From contig CAKSBF010000008.1 in assembly GCA_934438075.1 (NCBI GenBank), positions 49,660 to 113,659 on the forward strand: a stretch of DNA of 64,000 bases. Direction: 5' to 3'. Below are positions 19,775-27,048 of this stretch, in pieces. A program made the position numbers and the translations under genes. Source of the DNA: an uncultured Clostridia bacterium. Its GTDB lineage: Bacteria > Bacillota > Clostridia > UBA1381 > UBA9506. Below the pieces are notes generated by a model that made no database searches, was not told the origin of the DNA, and was given only the letters and a program-made list of their open reading frames with translations. The stretch's first letter is position 1, and every line of letters begins with the position of its first letter.

Positions 19775-20604
19775 AAAAAATAGGATTCATTGACTATTAT
19801 TTGGATGAGTGGCATGCAAATAATTATCCATCGTTTATAAAAGAGCGGTCGGGCGGACGGTATGAGGTTTGTTATGCCTACGGTAAAATTGATAGTCCGA
19901 TAGGCGGAATGACGAATGAAGAGTGGTCGAAAAAACAAAATATTCCGCTTTTAGACTCCATAGAAGAAGTTGTGGAAAAGAGTGATGTATTAATCGTACT
20001 TTCACCCGATAATCCTGAGATGCACGAGGAATTGACCGATTATCCGCTTAAATCGGGGAAATGTGTTTATGTCGATAAAACCTTTGCTACCGATAAAGAA
20101 ACGGCTGTTAACATTTTTGAAAATGCAGACCGTCACGGCACTAAATGTTTTTCCAGCTCGGCCTTGCGTTTTGCATCGGAACTGGAGAATGTTGATAAAG
20201 ATAAGATTTATAAAATATACAGCGAAGGTCCGGGCAGCTACGAAATATATTCCATTCATCAGATTGAACCTGTAGTAATGCTGATGGGGTGTCGTGCGAA
20301 ACGTATTATGGGCTTGGGCGATATTGATCACCCCTCTGTCATTATCGAGTTTGAGGACGGTCGTTTGGCACAGCTTCATCAATGTGCGGAGTGTGACTTT
20401 AAAATAACCACGGCAGATGCGAACAATAATGCCTGCACTTATACCATTACCTCCGAATATTTTGGACTGTTTATTGACGCAGTGATTAAATTTTTTGATA
20501 CGGAGACCATTCCCGTATCACATGAACAGACAACAGATGTTATGGCAATCCGCGAAGCCGGCATGCGTGCGTTAAAAAACCCGTTTCAGTGGATTGAGTT
20601 ATAG
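19771..20604 (+). CDS. Gfo/Idh/MocA-like protein lacking the standard nucleotide-binding glycine motif
   Basis: 277 aa. The fold resembles Gfo/Idh/MocA oxidoreductases: IVLSPDNPEMH and VYVDKTFA stand where the family has xTPxxxH and xxCEKP, and ALRFASELE follows. The N-terminus reads IGFIDYYLDEWHANNY, so the GxGxxG dinucleotide loop is absent. The protein is also ~70 residues shorter than its partner. It may be a non-NAD subunit or regulator of the partner enzyme, or use a different cofactor mode. It is translated from an ATG overlapping the upstream stop and is the last gene before a terminator. Confidence 0.8.
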   Translation: MKKIGFIDYYLDEWHANNYPSFIKERSGGRYEVCYAYGKIDSPIGGMTNEEWSKKQNIPLLDSIEEVVEKSDVLIVLSPDNPEMHEELTDYPLKSGKCVYVDKTFATDKETAVNIFENADRHGTKCFSSSALRFASELENVDKDKIYKIYSEGPGSYEIYSIHQIEPVVMLMGCRAKRIMGLGDIDHPSVIIEFEDGRLAQLHQCAECDFKITTADANNNACTYTITSEYFGLFIDAVIKFFDTETIPVSHEQTTDVMAIREAGMRALKNPFQWIEL

Positions 20605-20766
20605 GGTTTCTGGTTTATATTGTTTCGGATTTAGAATTTATTAAGATTTCTTGAGCCTCACAGCTGCGGGTTAATAGGCGAGACATTTTGAATACAAGAA
20701 TATTTTTGATAAATTTTTGCTGCATGGTTGTGGTATCACTGAAAATATAAAAGATAATTAAGAAAG

Positions 20767-20804
20767 AACAAAGCTTGATTTTATAAATTGGGCTTTGTTT
20801 TTTT
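20767..20804 (+). terminator. Rho-independent terminator of operon 1
   Basis: An 8-bp stem AACAAAGC/GCTTTGTT encloses a 17-base loop and runs straight into seven T residues. It lies ~160 bases downstream of the second oxidoreductase gene and closes the long plus-strand operon. The 160 bases between hold no recognisable feature. Confidence 0.75.
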
Positions 20805-20820
20805 GCGATGGACGAATTTG

Positions 20821-20849
20821 TTGCTTTCTTGTTGCTTTTGTGGTAGAAT
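20821..20849 (+). promoter_or_regulatory. Sigma-A-type promoter, extended -10
   Basis: TTGCTT (20821-20826), a 17-base spacer and TAGAAT (20844-20849), with TG placed one base before the -10 element. It lies just after the operon 1 terminator and ~90 bases before the next start. Confidence 0.55.
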
Positions 20850-20941
20850 CATTGTACAACAAACCGGAATTTGTAAAGTTATATCATCTTGGTGGGGCGC
20901 CCGCTTTGATTTTGCAAAACAAGCACAGGAGGGTATGTGTG

Positions 20942-21568
20942 ATGAAATATAATGGCTTTTATTTTTGGATGTTTAAAGGCACCATGAAAAAGGTTCTGAT
21001 AGAAAAGTATGACAAACAGTATGCCGTAGAGATTATGAAAAAGAGTAAGAGGGTCTATCGGGAGCTTGTAGAGCAAGCGGATGACATTGGCGATGGCAAC
21101 CCTATGGCGTACAATGAACTATTTGCACTGGTATTTGTAGCCCCATATGTGGCGAGTGAAAAGAATATTCCGCCGGAAACTGTTCAGGAGATGATGCGCC
21201 GCTCGCTTTACCACATCAAGTGGTATTTCGGAAAGACGGATTTGAATACGGAAAAGGGTAAGGCGGAGAATAAAAAGAACATTGTAAAATATGTCAAATG
21301 GTACACAGCGCAAAAAGAGGCAAAGTACCCGACTTCCTTCAAGGTGGATTTTGTCGGTCAGCCTCATAAGGGTGCGTGTTATTACCGTATTACCCGTTGC
21401 CCTATCTGTTCCTATACAGAAAAGCTTGATGTCAGGGAGTTAATGCCGCTGTTCTGTGAGTTAGATGAGGTCATGATTACCCTCCAACATGGAGTCCTTC
21501 ACCGACAGCAAACTCTTGCCGCGGGCGGAGAGTACTGTGACTATTATATCACGGGAGATAAAGAGTGA
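20942..21568 (+). CDS. L-2-amino-thiazoline-4-carboxylic acid hydrolase family protein
   Basis: About 208 aa, cytoplasmic. It matches the ATC hydrolase family (PF14196). Features are a C-terminal half with the CPICSYTEKL segment, a conserved acidic ELDEVM, and LHRQQTLAAGGEYCDY at the end, typical of the family signature (R..TLA.G...CD). The founding Pseudomonas enzyme opens 2-amino-thiazoline-4-carboxylate on the route to cysteine; roles of clostridial members are not established. ATG at 20942 is chosen because AGGAGGG lies 8 bases upstream. The frame stays open back to 20795 through the promoter, so the longer version is unlikely. Its own promoter and terminator make it a single-gene unit. 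Confidence 0.85.
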   Translation: MKYNGFYFWMFKGTMKKVLIEKYDKQYAVEIMKKSKRVYRELVEQADDIGDGNPMAYNELFALVFVAPYVASEKNIPPETVQEMMRRSLYHIKWYFGKTDLNTEKGKAENKKNIVKYVKWYTAQKEAKYPTSFKVDFVGQPHKGACYYRITRCPICSYTEKLDVRELMPLFCELDEVMITLQHGVLHRQQTLAAGGEYCDYYITGDKE

Positions 21569-21612
21569 TATTGAAACTACCTGAATAGTTTTGGACCTAT
21601 ATGGGATTTTTT

Positions 21613-21639
21613 AAGACAGTCCGTATGGATTGTCTTTTT
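21613..21639 (+). terminator. Rho-independent terminator after the ATC hydrolase-like gene
   Basis: A 10-bp stem AAGACAGTCC/GGATTGTCTT (one G-U pair) with a GTAT tetraloop, followed by TTTTTG. Confidence 0.8.
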
Positions 21640-21822
21640 GTTTCGGTAAAATTTTTTTTGGCTATCTTTTGATACGGCAATAAAATAAAGGAGCTTCAAA
21701 TGACGTCGGCTTTCAGGTCGAGTAAGTCTTTGCGAATAGCATGGAAAGCAGTCTTGAACAATTGATTTCTTGCTAATTTTGTGATAATATGATAGCGGTG
21801 CGTCAAAGAGAGGACTGGTTTT

Positions 21823-22296
21823 ATGAAAATCATTTCGTATTCTGATGTTTATAAAGAACAGGTTATAAATTTAATATTGGACATCCAAAATAATGAAGCT
21901 AAAATTGCTTTGTCGCTTGATGAACAACCGGATTTGAAGGACATTAACGAGCATTATGTAAATAGCGGCGGTGCTTTTTTTCTTGCTGTCGATGATGATA
22001 TTGTCATAGGGACGATTGGCTTGATGTTGAGAGAAAACAACTGTGCAGTATTGAAAAAGTTTTTTGTGAAGTCAAGGTACCGCGAACAAAAGATTGGTTT
22101 GCAATTATACTTGAGATTACTAGACTATGCGAATCATCATGCTGTAGAACATATCATTTTAGATACTCCCTCCGTTGCAAAAGCATCACATAGGTTTTAT
22201 GAACGGGCAGGGTTTTATAAAATACAAAAATATCAGCTTCCGATAAGCTATGCTTATCCGGACAGAAAATCAATTTTATATATGCTAGACTTATAA
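21823..22296 (+). CDS. GNAT family N-acetyltransferase
   Basis: 157 aa. The acetyl-CoA binding signature is visible as KKFFVKSRYREQKIGLQLY (motif A, Q/R-x-x-G-x-G/A variant), followed by the C-terminal ASHRFYERAGF motif. It is a stand-alone small-molecule or protein acetyltransferase with an unknown acceptor. It lies ~180 bases after the preceding terminator and before a second, unrelated acetyltransferase. Confidence 0.88.
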   Translation: MKIISYSDVYKEQVINLILDIQNNEAKIALSLDEQPDLKDINEHYVNSGGAFFLAVDDDIVIGTIGLMLRENNCAVLKKFFVKSRYREQKIGLQLYLRLLDYANHHAVEHIILDTPSVAKASHRFYERAGFYKIQKYQLPISYAYPDRKSILYMLDL

Positions 22297-22354
22297 AACG
22301 ACATAGACAGCGATTTTTACGTTTGAAATTATTTTGAAACGGAGTGTGATAAAT

Positions 22355-23098
22355 TTGAATTTTGCTGTGTCAACTTTAAATAGATTGGTTGAAAAGCATG
22401 GAATGGTGGAGTATATCCGTGATTATTATGCGGCGATTAATGGGCGGCTGACAATGTTATATACAAGAGATGATTTTTATATTGCAGAGGATTTAACATA
22501 TCAGCCCTGGCTGTCGGTAATGGGAATCATCTCGGATGAGATATCGGATAAATCTCTTTTTGATATGCTTGCCGGATATGTTAATGACAGCAAATATATT
22601 GCAGTATATACAAATATAGAGCGTGTTGCTAAATTCCTTGAAACATTTGAGATTTTGACTTATCACGAAGATTTTCTTGTTGGGGAAATAACAGATGTTC
22701 CCGCTGCAGACGGTTCTGATATTCGTTTGGCGACTGTAAGTGATTTGCCTTTTATAAGCAGTACATATCACCGCTCCGGATATGAGAAATTGTTAAACAG
22801 AGTGAAAGCGAAACAAATGTGGGTGCTGGCGCATAATGAAGAAATAAAAGGTTATGCAGGGATACATAAAGACGGTTCTTTGGGTTATGAATATGTGTCT
22901 GAAAAATTCAGAAGGCAGCATGTCGCAACAAATCTGCAATGCTTTGTTGCAAATTATATGCTAAAAAATGGTATGATACCTTATGTTATGATTTCAAAGG
23001 AAAATTCTTTGGGAAAAAATTTGCAGGGCAAATTAAAGACAAATTTTGCAAAAAATTTGTTTTATTTTTTCGCAAAAGGTAAATATATTTTAGAATGA
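22355..23098 (+). CDS. GNAT-like N-acetyltransferase with an extra N-terminal domain
   Basis: About 247 aa. An N-terminal ~125-residue domain of unknown role precedes a GNAT fold with YVSEKFRRQHVATNLQCF as the acetyl-CoA loop. Start: TTG at 22355, with GGAG 10 bases upstream. An earlier in-frame TTG at 22334 has no ribosome binding site. The last ~30 residues are basic and aromatic. Substrate unknown. Confidence 0.72.
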   Translation: MNFAVSTLNRLVEKHGMVEYIRDYYAAINGRLTMLYTRDDFYIAEDLTYQPWLSVMGIISDEISDKSLFDMLAGYVNDSKYIAVYTNIERVAKFLETFEILTYHEDFLVGEITDVPAADGSDIRLATVSDLPFISSTYHRSGYEKLLNRVKAKQMWVLAHNEEIKGYAGIHKDGSLGYEYVSEKFRRQHVATNLQCFVANYMLKNGMIPYVMISKENSLGKNLQGKLKTNFAKNLFYFFAKGKYILE

Positions 23099-23171
23099 AA
23101 ACAGAAAAGATATCAAAATAATTTTGTAATATTGTTTTCACGGGAAAGATGGCTTTATGGAGGGAAATGTT

Positions 23172-23438
23172 ATGTTATTTATGGTCATAGAAAGGTATAA
23201 GGACAAAGAGGCCGTGTACAAGAGATTCAGAGAAAACGGAAGAATGATGCCGGAAGGTGTGAGTTATGTAAACAGTTGGGTCAGCGCTGACGGAAATACT
23301 TGTTACCAAATTAATGAATGTGTGAGTGAGGAATTATTGCGCGAATGGGCATCCCATTGGACTGATGTTACAGATTTTGAGTTTATTCCGGTGATAAGCA
23401 GCCGCGAAATGAGCGAAAAAATGGCAAAAGAGGAATAA
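23172..23438 (+). CDS. DUF3303-like small protein
   Basis: About 88 aa. It begins MLFMVIERYKDKEAVYKRF and contains the VSYVNSWVS and CYQINEC pattern of the DUF3303 (ferredoxin-like alpha/beta) family. ATG at 23172 follows GGAGGG by 7 bases; the ATG at 23157 lies before that site. Function is not known; relatives are often encoded near acetyltransferases and other stress-type genes, as here. Confidence 0.75.
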   Translation: MLFMVIERYKDKEAVYKRFRENGRMMPEGVSYVNSWVSADGNTCYQINECVSEELLREWASHWTDVTDFEFIPVISSREMSEKMAKEE

Positions 23439-23494
23439 ACGCTTTTAGTATATAACAGCAATCAAGCAAATTTGAATTTGTGAAGGTAATGTAA

Positions 23495-23938
23495 ATGAGA
23501 GTATATGAAGTTCAGGCAAGACTGCCTAAATTACTGGCAAGGCTGTTAAACATTTGGGAAGATTCCGTTCGGGCAACGCATCTTTTTCTTTCCGGGGCAG
23601 AGGTAGATCAAATTAAGGAATATGTTCCGCAGGCTTTGAGCGAAGTGCAACATTTAATTATTGCAGAAACTGAGCCTGATAAACCTGTTGGTTTTATGGG
23701 AATTGAAAATGAGCGTCTGGAAATGTTATTTCTTTCGCCGAAGGAAAGAGGCAAAGGAACAGGAAAGCAGCTTATACAATATGGTATTCAGAATTATGGA
23801 ATCAAGGAAGTTACAGTCAATGAGCAGAACCCACAGGCGGTAGGATTCTATAAGCATTTAGGTTTTGCAACATATAAAAGAACAGAATGTGATGAGGAGG
23901 GTAATCCGTATCCGCTTCTATATATGAAACTGGTGTAA
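23495..23938 (+). CDS. GNAT family N-acetyltransferase, YjaB-like
   Basis: 147 aa. The central strand ERLEMLFLSPKERGKGTGKQL carries the complete R-G-x-G-x-G/K acetyl-CoA loop, followed by NEQNPQAVGFYKHLGF, the second diagnostic motif. It resembles E. coli YjaB-type acetyltransferases. It is the third GNAT within 2.2 kb, but the three are not close copies. An AAGGTAA site precedes the ATG. Confidence 0.87.
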   Translation: MRVYEVQARLPKLLARLLNIWEDSVRATHLFLSGAEVDQIKEYVPQALSEVQHLIIAETEPDKPVGFMGIENERLEMLFLSPKERGKGTGKQLIQYGIQNYGIKEVTVNEQNPQAVGFYKHLGFATYKRTECDEEGNPYPLLYMKLV

Positions 23939-24172
23939 TAATTTTGGGTTTATGGTTTTTAAGGTAATCTTCAGAGAGGGCCTTTTTTCGCGTCAGAATT
24001 TTTTTTGATGTATTATGTGGTGATAAAATAATAAAATGACGCTACATTTTTGAAAAGACGAAAGAGTTATCACTCTTAATTGTGACAGCGGCTCGTTGGG
24101 CGACAGCATTTAATCAACATCGCTGCAGAATAGGGTTTATAGGGCTTGTGAAATTTGTGTTGAAAATAAATG

Positions 24173-24210
24173 AGAAGCACAGTTTTGGAACAAACCGCAA
24201 CTGCACTTCT
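24173..24210 (-). terminator. Terminator of the cupin gene
   Basis: On the minus strand a 12-bp stem AGAAGTGCAGTT/AACTGTGCTTCT (two G-U pairs) with a 14-base loop is followed by CATTTATTTTC. It lies ~19 bases beyond the cupin stop. The rest of the 290 bases between the GNAT and cupin genes holds no recognisable feature. Confidence 0.6.
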
Positions 24211-24228
24211 TCATTTTGAAAATTTAGT

Positions 24229-24582
24229 TTAATACACCACGGCATCATCCGCAGTGAAACCGCCGAGAGAATTTTCTTTTACCTGAATACAAACATAAGC
24301 GATTCCGGAATCGTTTGCCGCGAAGAACTGCCGTTTTGCCGCAGGAGCAATCTTCAGCCAATCTCCGGCGGTAATTTCGACTGTTTCGTTGTCAATTACA
24401 GCTTTCCCTTTGCCGGAAAGTATACCGTAAATTTCTTCGTTGTTCTTGTGAGAATGGACGAAAGGAACGCTTGCACCTGCAGGAAGCTGGTTGACGCTGA
24501 CTTCTGCACCGGTCAAAGCAAGTTTTTCGTGAAGCTCTGTTCTGCCTTCGTTTCCAATGTTTGTTTTAGTGTAGTTTTTCAT
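24229..24582 (-). CDS. Cupin-domain protein
   Basis: 117 aa forming a single small cupin barrel. Metal-binding motif 1 reads HSHKNNEEIYGILSGKG (two His, one Glu) and motif 2 is the weaker GDWLKIAPAAKRQF, where the usual His is replaced. An AGGAGG site is visible before the start. It is divergent from the HxlR regulator across a 149-base gap, which implies that the regulator controls it in answer to a redox or reactive-electrophile signal. Its enzymatic role is unknown. Confidence 0.88.
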   Translation of the reverse strand: MKNYTKTNIGNEGRTELHEKLALTGAEVSVNQLPAGASVPFVHSHKNNEEIYGILSGKGKAVIDNETVEITAGDWLKIAPAAKRQFFAANDSGIAYVCIQVKENSLGGFTADDAVVY

Positions 24583-24629
24583 AATGCGTACCTCCTAAAA
24601 TTTCAGCAATTTTCTTTTTGCTTGGCTAC

Positions 24630-24658
24630 AGTTTATCACCGTGTGCACCTAAAAACAA
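24630..24658 (-). promoter_or_regulatory. Promoter of the cupin gene with possible HxlR operator
   Basis: On the minus strand TTGTTT (24658-24653), a 17-base spacer and TAAACT (24635-24630). A small palindrome AAGT-ACGC-ACTT (24657-24668) touches the -35 element and is a candidate site for the divergently encoded HxlR protein. Confidence 0.5.
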
Positions 24659-24679
24659 GTACGCACTTTTTTATAACTG

Positions 24680-24708
24680 TATACAATTTTTAAAATATGT
24701 GATACAAT
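24680..24708 (+). promoter_or_regulatory. Promoter of the HxlR gene
   Basis: TATACA, a 17-base spacer and TACAAT (24703-24708) with an extended TG one base before the -10. The -35 part matches consensus at four of six positions. Confidence 0.45.
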
Positions 24709-24731
24709 ATGCATGTGAGGTGATAGCAGAA

Positions 24732-25061
24732 ATGAAAACAAAAGACGAGTTACCTGTCTGCCCGGTGGCAACAGCAGTGGCGCTGATCGGCGGAAAATGG
24801 AAACTTTTGATTCTCCGCAACCTTAAGGCACGTCCGTGGAGATTTAATGAACTTCAAAGAGATTTAGAAGGAATATCGCAAAAGGTGTTGACTGACAGCC
24901 TGCGGCAAATGATTGATGACGGTCTTGCCTATCGGCACGATTATCATGAATTGCCGCCAAGGGTCGAATATGGGCTGACGGACCTCGGACGGGAGATGCT
25001 GCCGATTATTGATGCACTTGCTGCTTTTGGAAATTATTATAAATCAGTGGTTAAACAGTGA
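24732..25061 (+). CDS. HxlR family winged-helix transcriptional regulator
   Basis: About 109 aa. CPVATAVALIGGKWK at the start carries the single conserved N-terminal Cys of redox-sensing HxlR/YodB regulators, followed by LRNLKARPWRFNEL and ISQKVLTDSLRQM (recognition helix) and the wing LPPRVEYGLT. ATG at 24732 lies 8 bases after GAGGTGA; the frame is open from 24618 but across the promoter. It probably represses the divergent cupin gene until the Cys is modified by quinones or aldehydes. Confidence 0.9.
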   Translation: MKTKDELPVCPVATAVALIGGKWKLLILRNLKARPWRFNELQRDLEGISQKVLTDSLRQMIDDGLAYRHDYHELPPRVEYGLTDLGREMLPIIDALAAFGNYYKSVVKQ

Positions 25062-25123
25062 GAATGGCAATATAAGCGATATGATAAATGCAGAAAATTC
25101 ATCTTGCCTGAGGTGAGTTACGT

Positions 25124-25231
25124 ATGAATAATATCAGAAAAACTGCAACGGTAATAGAAAATGGTGAGTATAACTTTTGCCCGAGTAATGCGGAGATGTT
25201 AGAAAAGATTATTAAAAAATATTATAATTAA
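25124..25231 (+). CDS. Small 35-aa ORF
   Basis: It begins MNNIRKTATVIENGEY and ends IIKKYYN, with GAGGTGAG about 6 bases before the ATG. It sits between the HxlR and PAS genes on the same strand. The strong ribosome binding site argues for translation. No family is recognised; it could be a relic of a longer gene. Confidence 0.4.
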   Translation: MNNIRKTATVIENGEYNFCPSNAEMLEKIIKKYYN

Positions 25232-25277
25232 AAAAATTAATGAAAATATCAAAACGAAAAATCGAGGTGTAAAGCTA

Positions 25278-25643
25278 ATGTTAAATAAATTGTTTAAGAG
25301 CATCATAGATCAGGATGCTGCGCCTATTGTGGTGTGTGATATGGAGTCGGTTATTGTATATATGAACCCGGCGGCGATAAAACGTTACCACAGAGATTTA
25401 ACGGGGGGCAATTTGCGGGATTGCCACAATGCAAAGTCAAACGAAATGATAGACAAGGTGCTTGAATGGTTTGCTAAAAGCAAAGATAACAATATTATAT
25501 TTACGTATCATAATGGGAAGGAAAATAAAGATGTTTATATGGTTGCACTTCGCGACGATGACGGAAGCTTGATCGGCTATTACGAAAAACAAGAGTTCAG
25601 GACCAGAGAAACAGCCGCGCCGTATGGGGCAGTACACAGCTGA
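25278..25643 (+). CDS. Stand-alone PAS-domain protein
   Basis: 121 aa covering little more than one PAS fold. AAPIVVCDMESVIVYMNPAA is the typical PAS start, and DVYMVALRDDDGSLIGYYE is the last two strands. No kinase, HTH or methyl-acceptor part is attached. Related short PAS proteins occur in Clostridia next to regulators, but their ligand is not known. A 30-residue and a 51-residue stretch continue in the same frame after its stop (see the next feature), so the gene may once have been longer. Confidence 0.78.
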   Translation: MLNKLFKSIIDQDAAPIVVCDMESVIVYMNPAAIKRYHRDLTGGNLRDCHNAKSNEMIDKVLEWFAKSKDNNIIFTYHNGKENKDVYMVALRDDDGSLIGYYEKQEFRTRETAAPYGAVHS

Positions 25644-25898
25644 TTCGGATTAAAAAATTTTAGTGGAAGAACTTTTGGTAAAAAACAAGCGAACGTGAAC
25701 GAAACCTATGCTGAAGAACTGAGCAGACAGGGATACAAATAGAGCGGATATACCCGCCCGGGAACTGATGATTTATGCATGTTTGCTTCTGATGGCAACA
25801 GATATATTCCGGACTGTTTCAGCCAGCGATATACTGCTATCTATGACTCGAAAGGGCAACACAATGTATTTAGGAGGGCTGATGAAACAAAGATTTGA
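25644..25898 (+). other. Possible decayed coding stretch in frame with the PAS gene
   Basis: In the same frame as the PAS gene, after its TGA, there is an open stretch to a TAG at 25740-25742 (including SGRTFGKKQANVNETYAEE). A second open stretch follows to TGA at 25896-25898 (including TDDLCMFASDGNRYIPDCF). The residue content looks like protein, but two stops interrupt it and no start with a ribosome binding site is seen. The rest of the 485-base gap before the MerR gene holds only a terminator. Confidence 0.3.
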
Positions 25899-26041
25899 AA
25901 TAATATACGGTTCGGCTATTTTTGCCCGGCCGAGCAACGTGAAACCGGAAGGCTTGACAACAATGAACTGAGAATTGAACAGACTGAACAGACTGAACAC
26001 ACAGAAAAATACTTGTCGTAAAAGTGTTTATATTCATAAAG

Positions 26042-26070
26042 CCGCTTATCGGATGGTAAGCGGTATTTTT
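26042..26070 (+). terminator. Rho-independent terminator
   Basis: A 9-bp stem CCGCTTATC/GGTAAGCGG (one wobble) with a GGAT loop, then TATTTTT on the plus strand. It ends transcription coming from the PAS region; a weaker effect on the convergent MerR gene is possible. Confidence 0.65.
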
Positions 26071-26128
26071 ATGCCCAAAAACAGCGGAAAGAGCGTATTT
26101 TCGGGGATGTTTTTTATTAAAAAACCAG

Positions 26129-26932
26129 TCAAAGGTTTTCTTTGTCATCGGATGCGATCGGAATGACAATGCGCGAAACATAATTTTCTTCTTTAATCTC
26201 TCTTGCGGTATATGGGGCAACAATGCCGAGCACACGCGGATAGCCTATCGGTTTGAGGTTTAACTCTTTGACCTTTTGCTCGAATAAGCTCCATACATTT
26301 GGAAAAGAGTCATAGCTGCCATAGTATAAACACGAAAAAGCACGGCAGCTTTTTAAAACCAACGCATCATCCGGGGCATCGTCCGGATCGAGCGGAATAC
26401 AGCATAAAAAAGACTCCTCTTTTTCAGCAAACAAATCCGAATTTTTATTAATCGTAAACAAGGGCTCTGACTCAAGCGGCCGAAGCCCTTTTTCAATCGC
26501 TTCATGATACAACGCATACATGTCATTATACTTTTCTTTTGAGGTGTCCCCTGCGTACTCTCTTGCATAGCAAACATATCCGGGGAGGGAGATGGTTTCA
26601 AACGTGAGGGACTGCCTGCGTGCGATTCTGAGATTCATTTCCTCATACATCCGTCTTGTCGCATACATTCGTTGCTCCAGAGAACGCAAAAGTTTCATGG
26701 AGGTTCCGTTTGTACTAAAATACTCATAAATTTCGTCATAGGACAACCCAATGGATAACAAATGCTTGATCTGTAAGATTCGGGTAATATTGTGATTGTC
26801 AAAGTAGCGGTAACCGCTTTTTTTATCAATCATAACCGGGGATAGAAGCCCCCTGTTCTCGAGTCTGAGCAGTGTTGCCCTCGAAACGCCGCAGCTTCTT
26901 GTGACCTGCGACATCGTAAACAGATTTTTCAA
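26129..26932 (-). CDS. MerR family regulator with GyrI-like effector domain
   Basis: 267 aa. An N-terminal MerR winged helix (residues ~5-75; MSQVTRSCGVSRATLLRLE and the wing KKSGYRYFDNHN) is followed by a coiled dimerisation helix (~80-110) and a ~150-residue GyrI/BmrR-like domain that binds small hydrophobic or cationic effectors. Start: TTG at 26932, 7 bases after AGAGGTG. It is transcribed divergently from the 1739-aa surface protein, whose promoter has the spacing and palindrome typical of MerR control. The usual partner of such regulators is a drug exporter, so a surface protein as target is unusual. Confidence 0.9.
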   Translation of the reverse strand: MKNLFTMSQVTRSCGVSRATLLRLENRGLLSPVMIDKKSGYRYFDNHNITRILQIKHLLSIGLSYDEIYEYFSTNGTSMKLLRSLEQRMYATRRMYEEMNLRIARRQSLTFETISLPGYVCYAREYAGDTSKEKYNDMYALYHEAIEKGLRPLESEPLFTINKNSDLFAEKEESFLCCIPLDPDDAPDDALVLKSCRAFSCLYYGSYDSFPNVWSLFEQKVKELNLKPIGYPRVLGIVAPYTAREIKEENYVSRIVIPIASDDKENL

Positions 26933-26952
26933 AACAAATCACCTCTTCGTTA

Positions 26953-26983
26953 TTGACTTGTTCACCTATGAACATGATATAAT
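26953..26983 (+). promoter_or_regulatory. MerR-type promoter and operator for the 1739-aa surface protein
   Basis: TTGACT (26953-26958) and a perfect TATAAT (26978-26983) are 19 bases apart. In the spacer lies the perfect inverted repeat GTTCA-CCTA-TGAAC (26960-26973). A 19-bp spacer with a centred dyad is the hallmark of promoters that MerR proteins activate by untwisting DNA. The divergent MerR gene starts 20 bases away. Confidence 0.8.
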
Positions 26984-27010
26984 TATACTGAAAAAGTTAT
27001 AAAAAGTCAA
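26982..27010 (-). promoter_or_regulatory. Promoter of the merR-like gene, overlapping the divergent promoter
   Basis: On the minus strand TTGACT (27010-27005), a 17-base spacer and TATAAT (26987-26982) form a near-consensus promoter. Its -10 box shares two bases with the plus-strand -10, and the predicted start of transcription falls inside the operator, so bound MerR would repress its own gene. Confidence 0.7.
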
Positions 27011-27048
27011 CTATGGTGATTTTATTGGGCAGGAGGTTAAAATAAATT

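Noticed and set aside
21701..21766. 21-codon plus-strand ORF after AAGGAGC
   Set aside because: Very short, Ser/Arg-rich, no family. It could be a leader or relic, but there is no evidence beyond the ribosome-site-like bases.
23961..23992. GC-poor potential terminator before TTTTTT after the third GNAT gene
   Set aside because: The stem is only about 4 bp plus scattered pairs, too weak to report.
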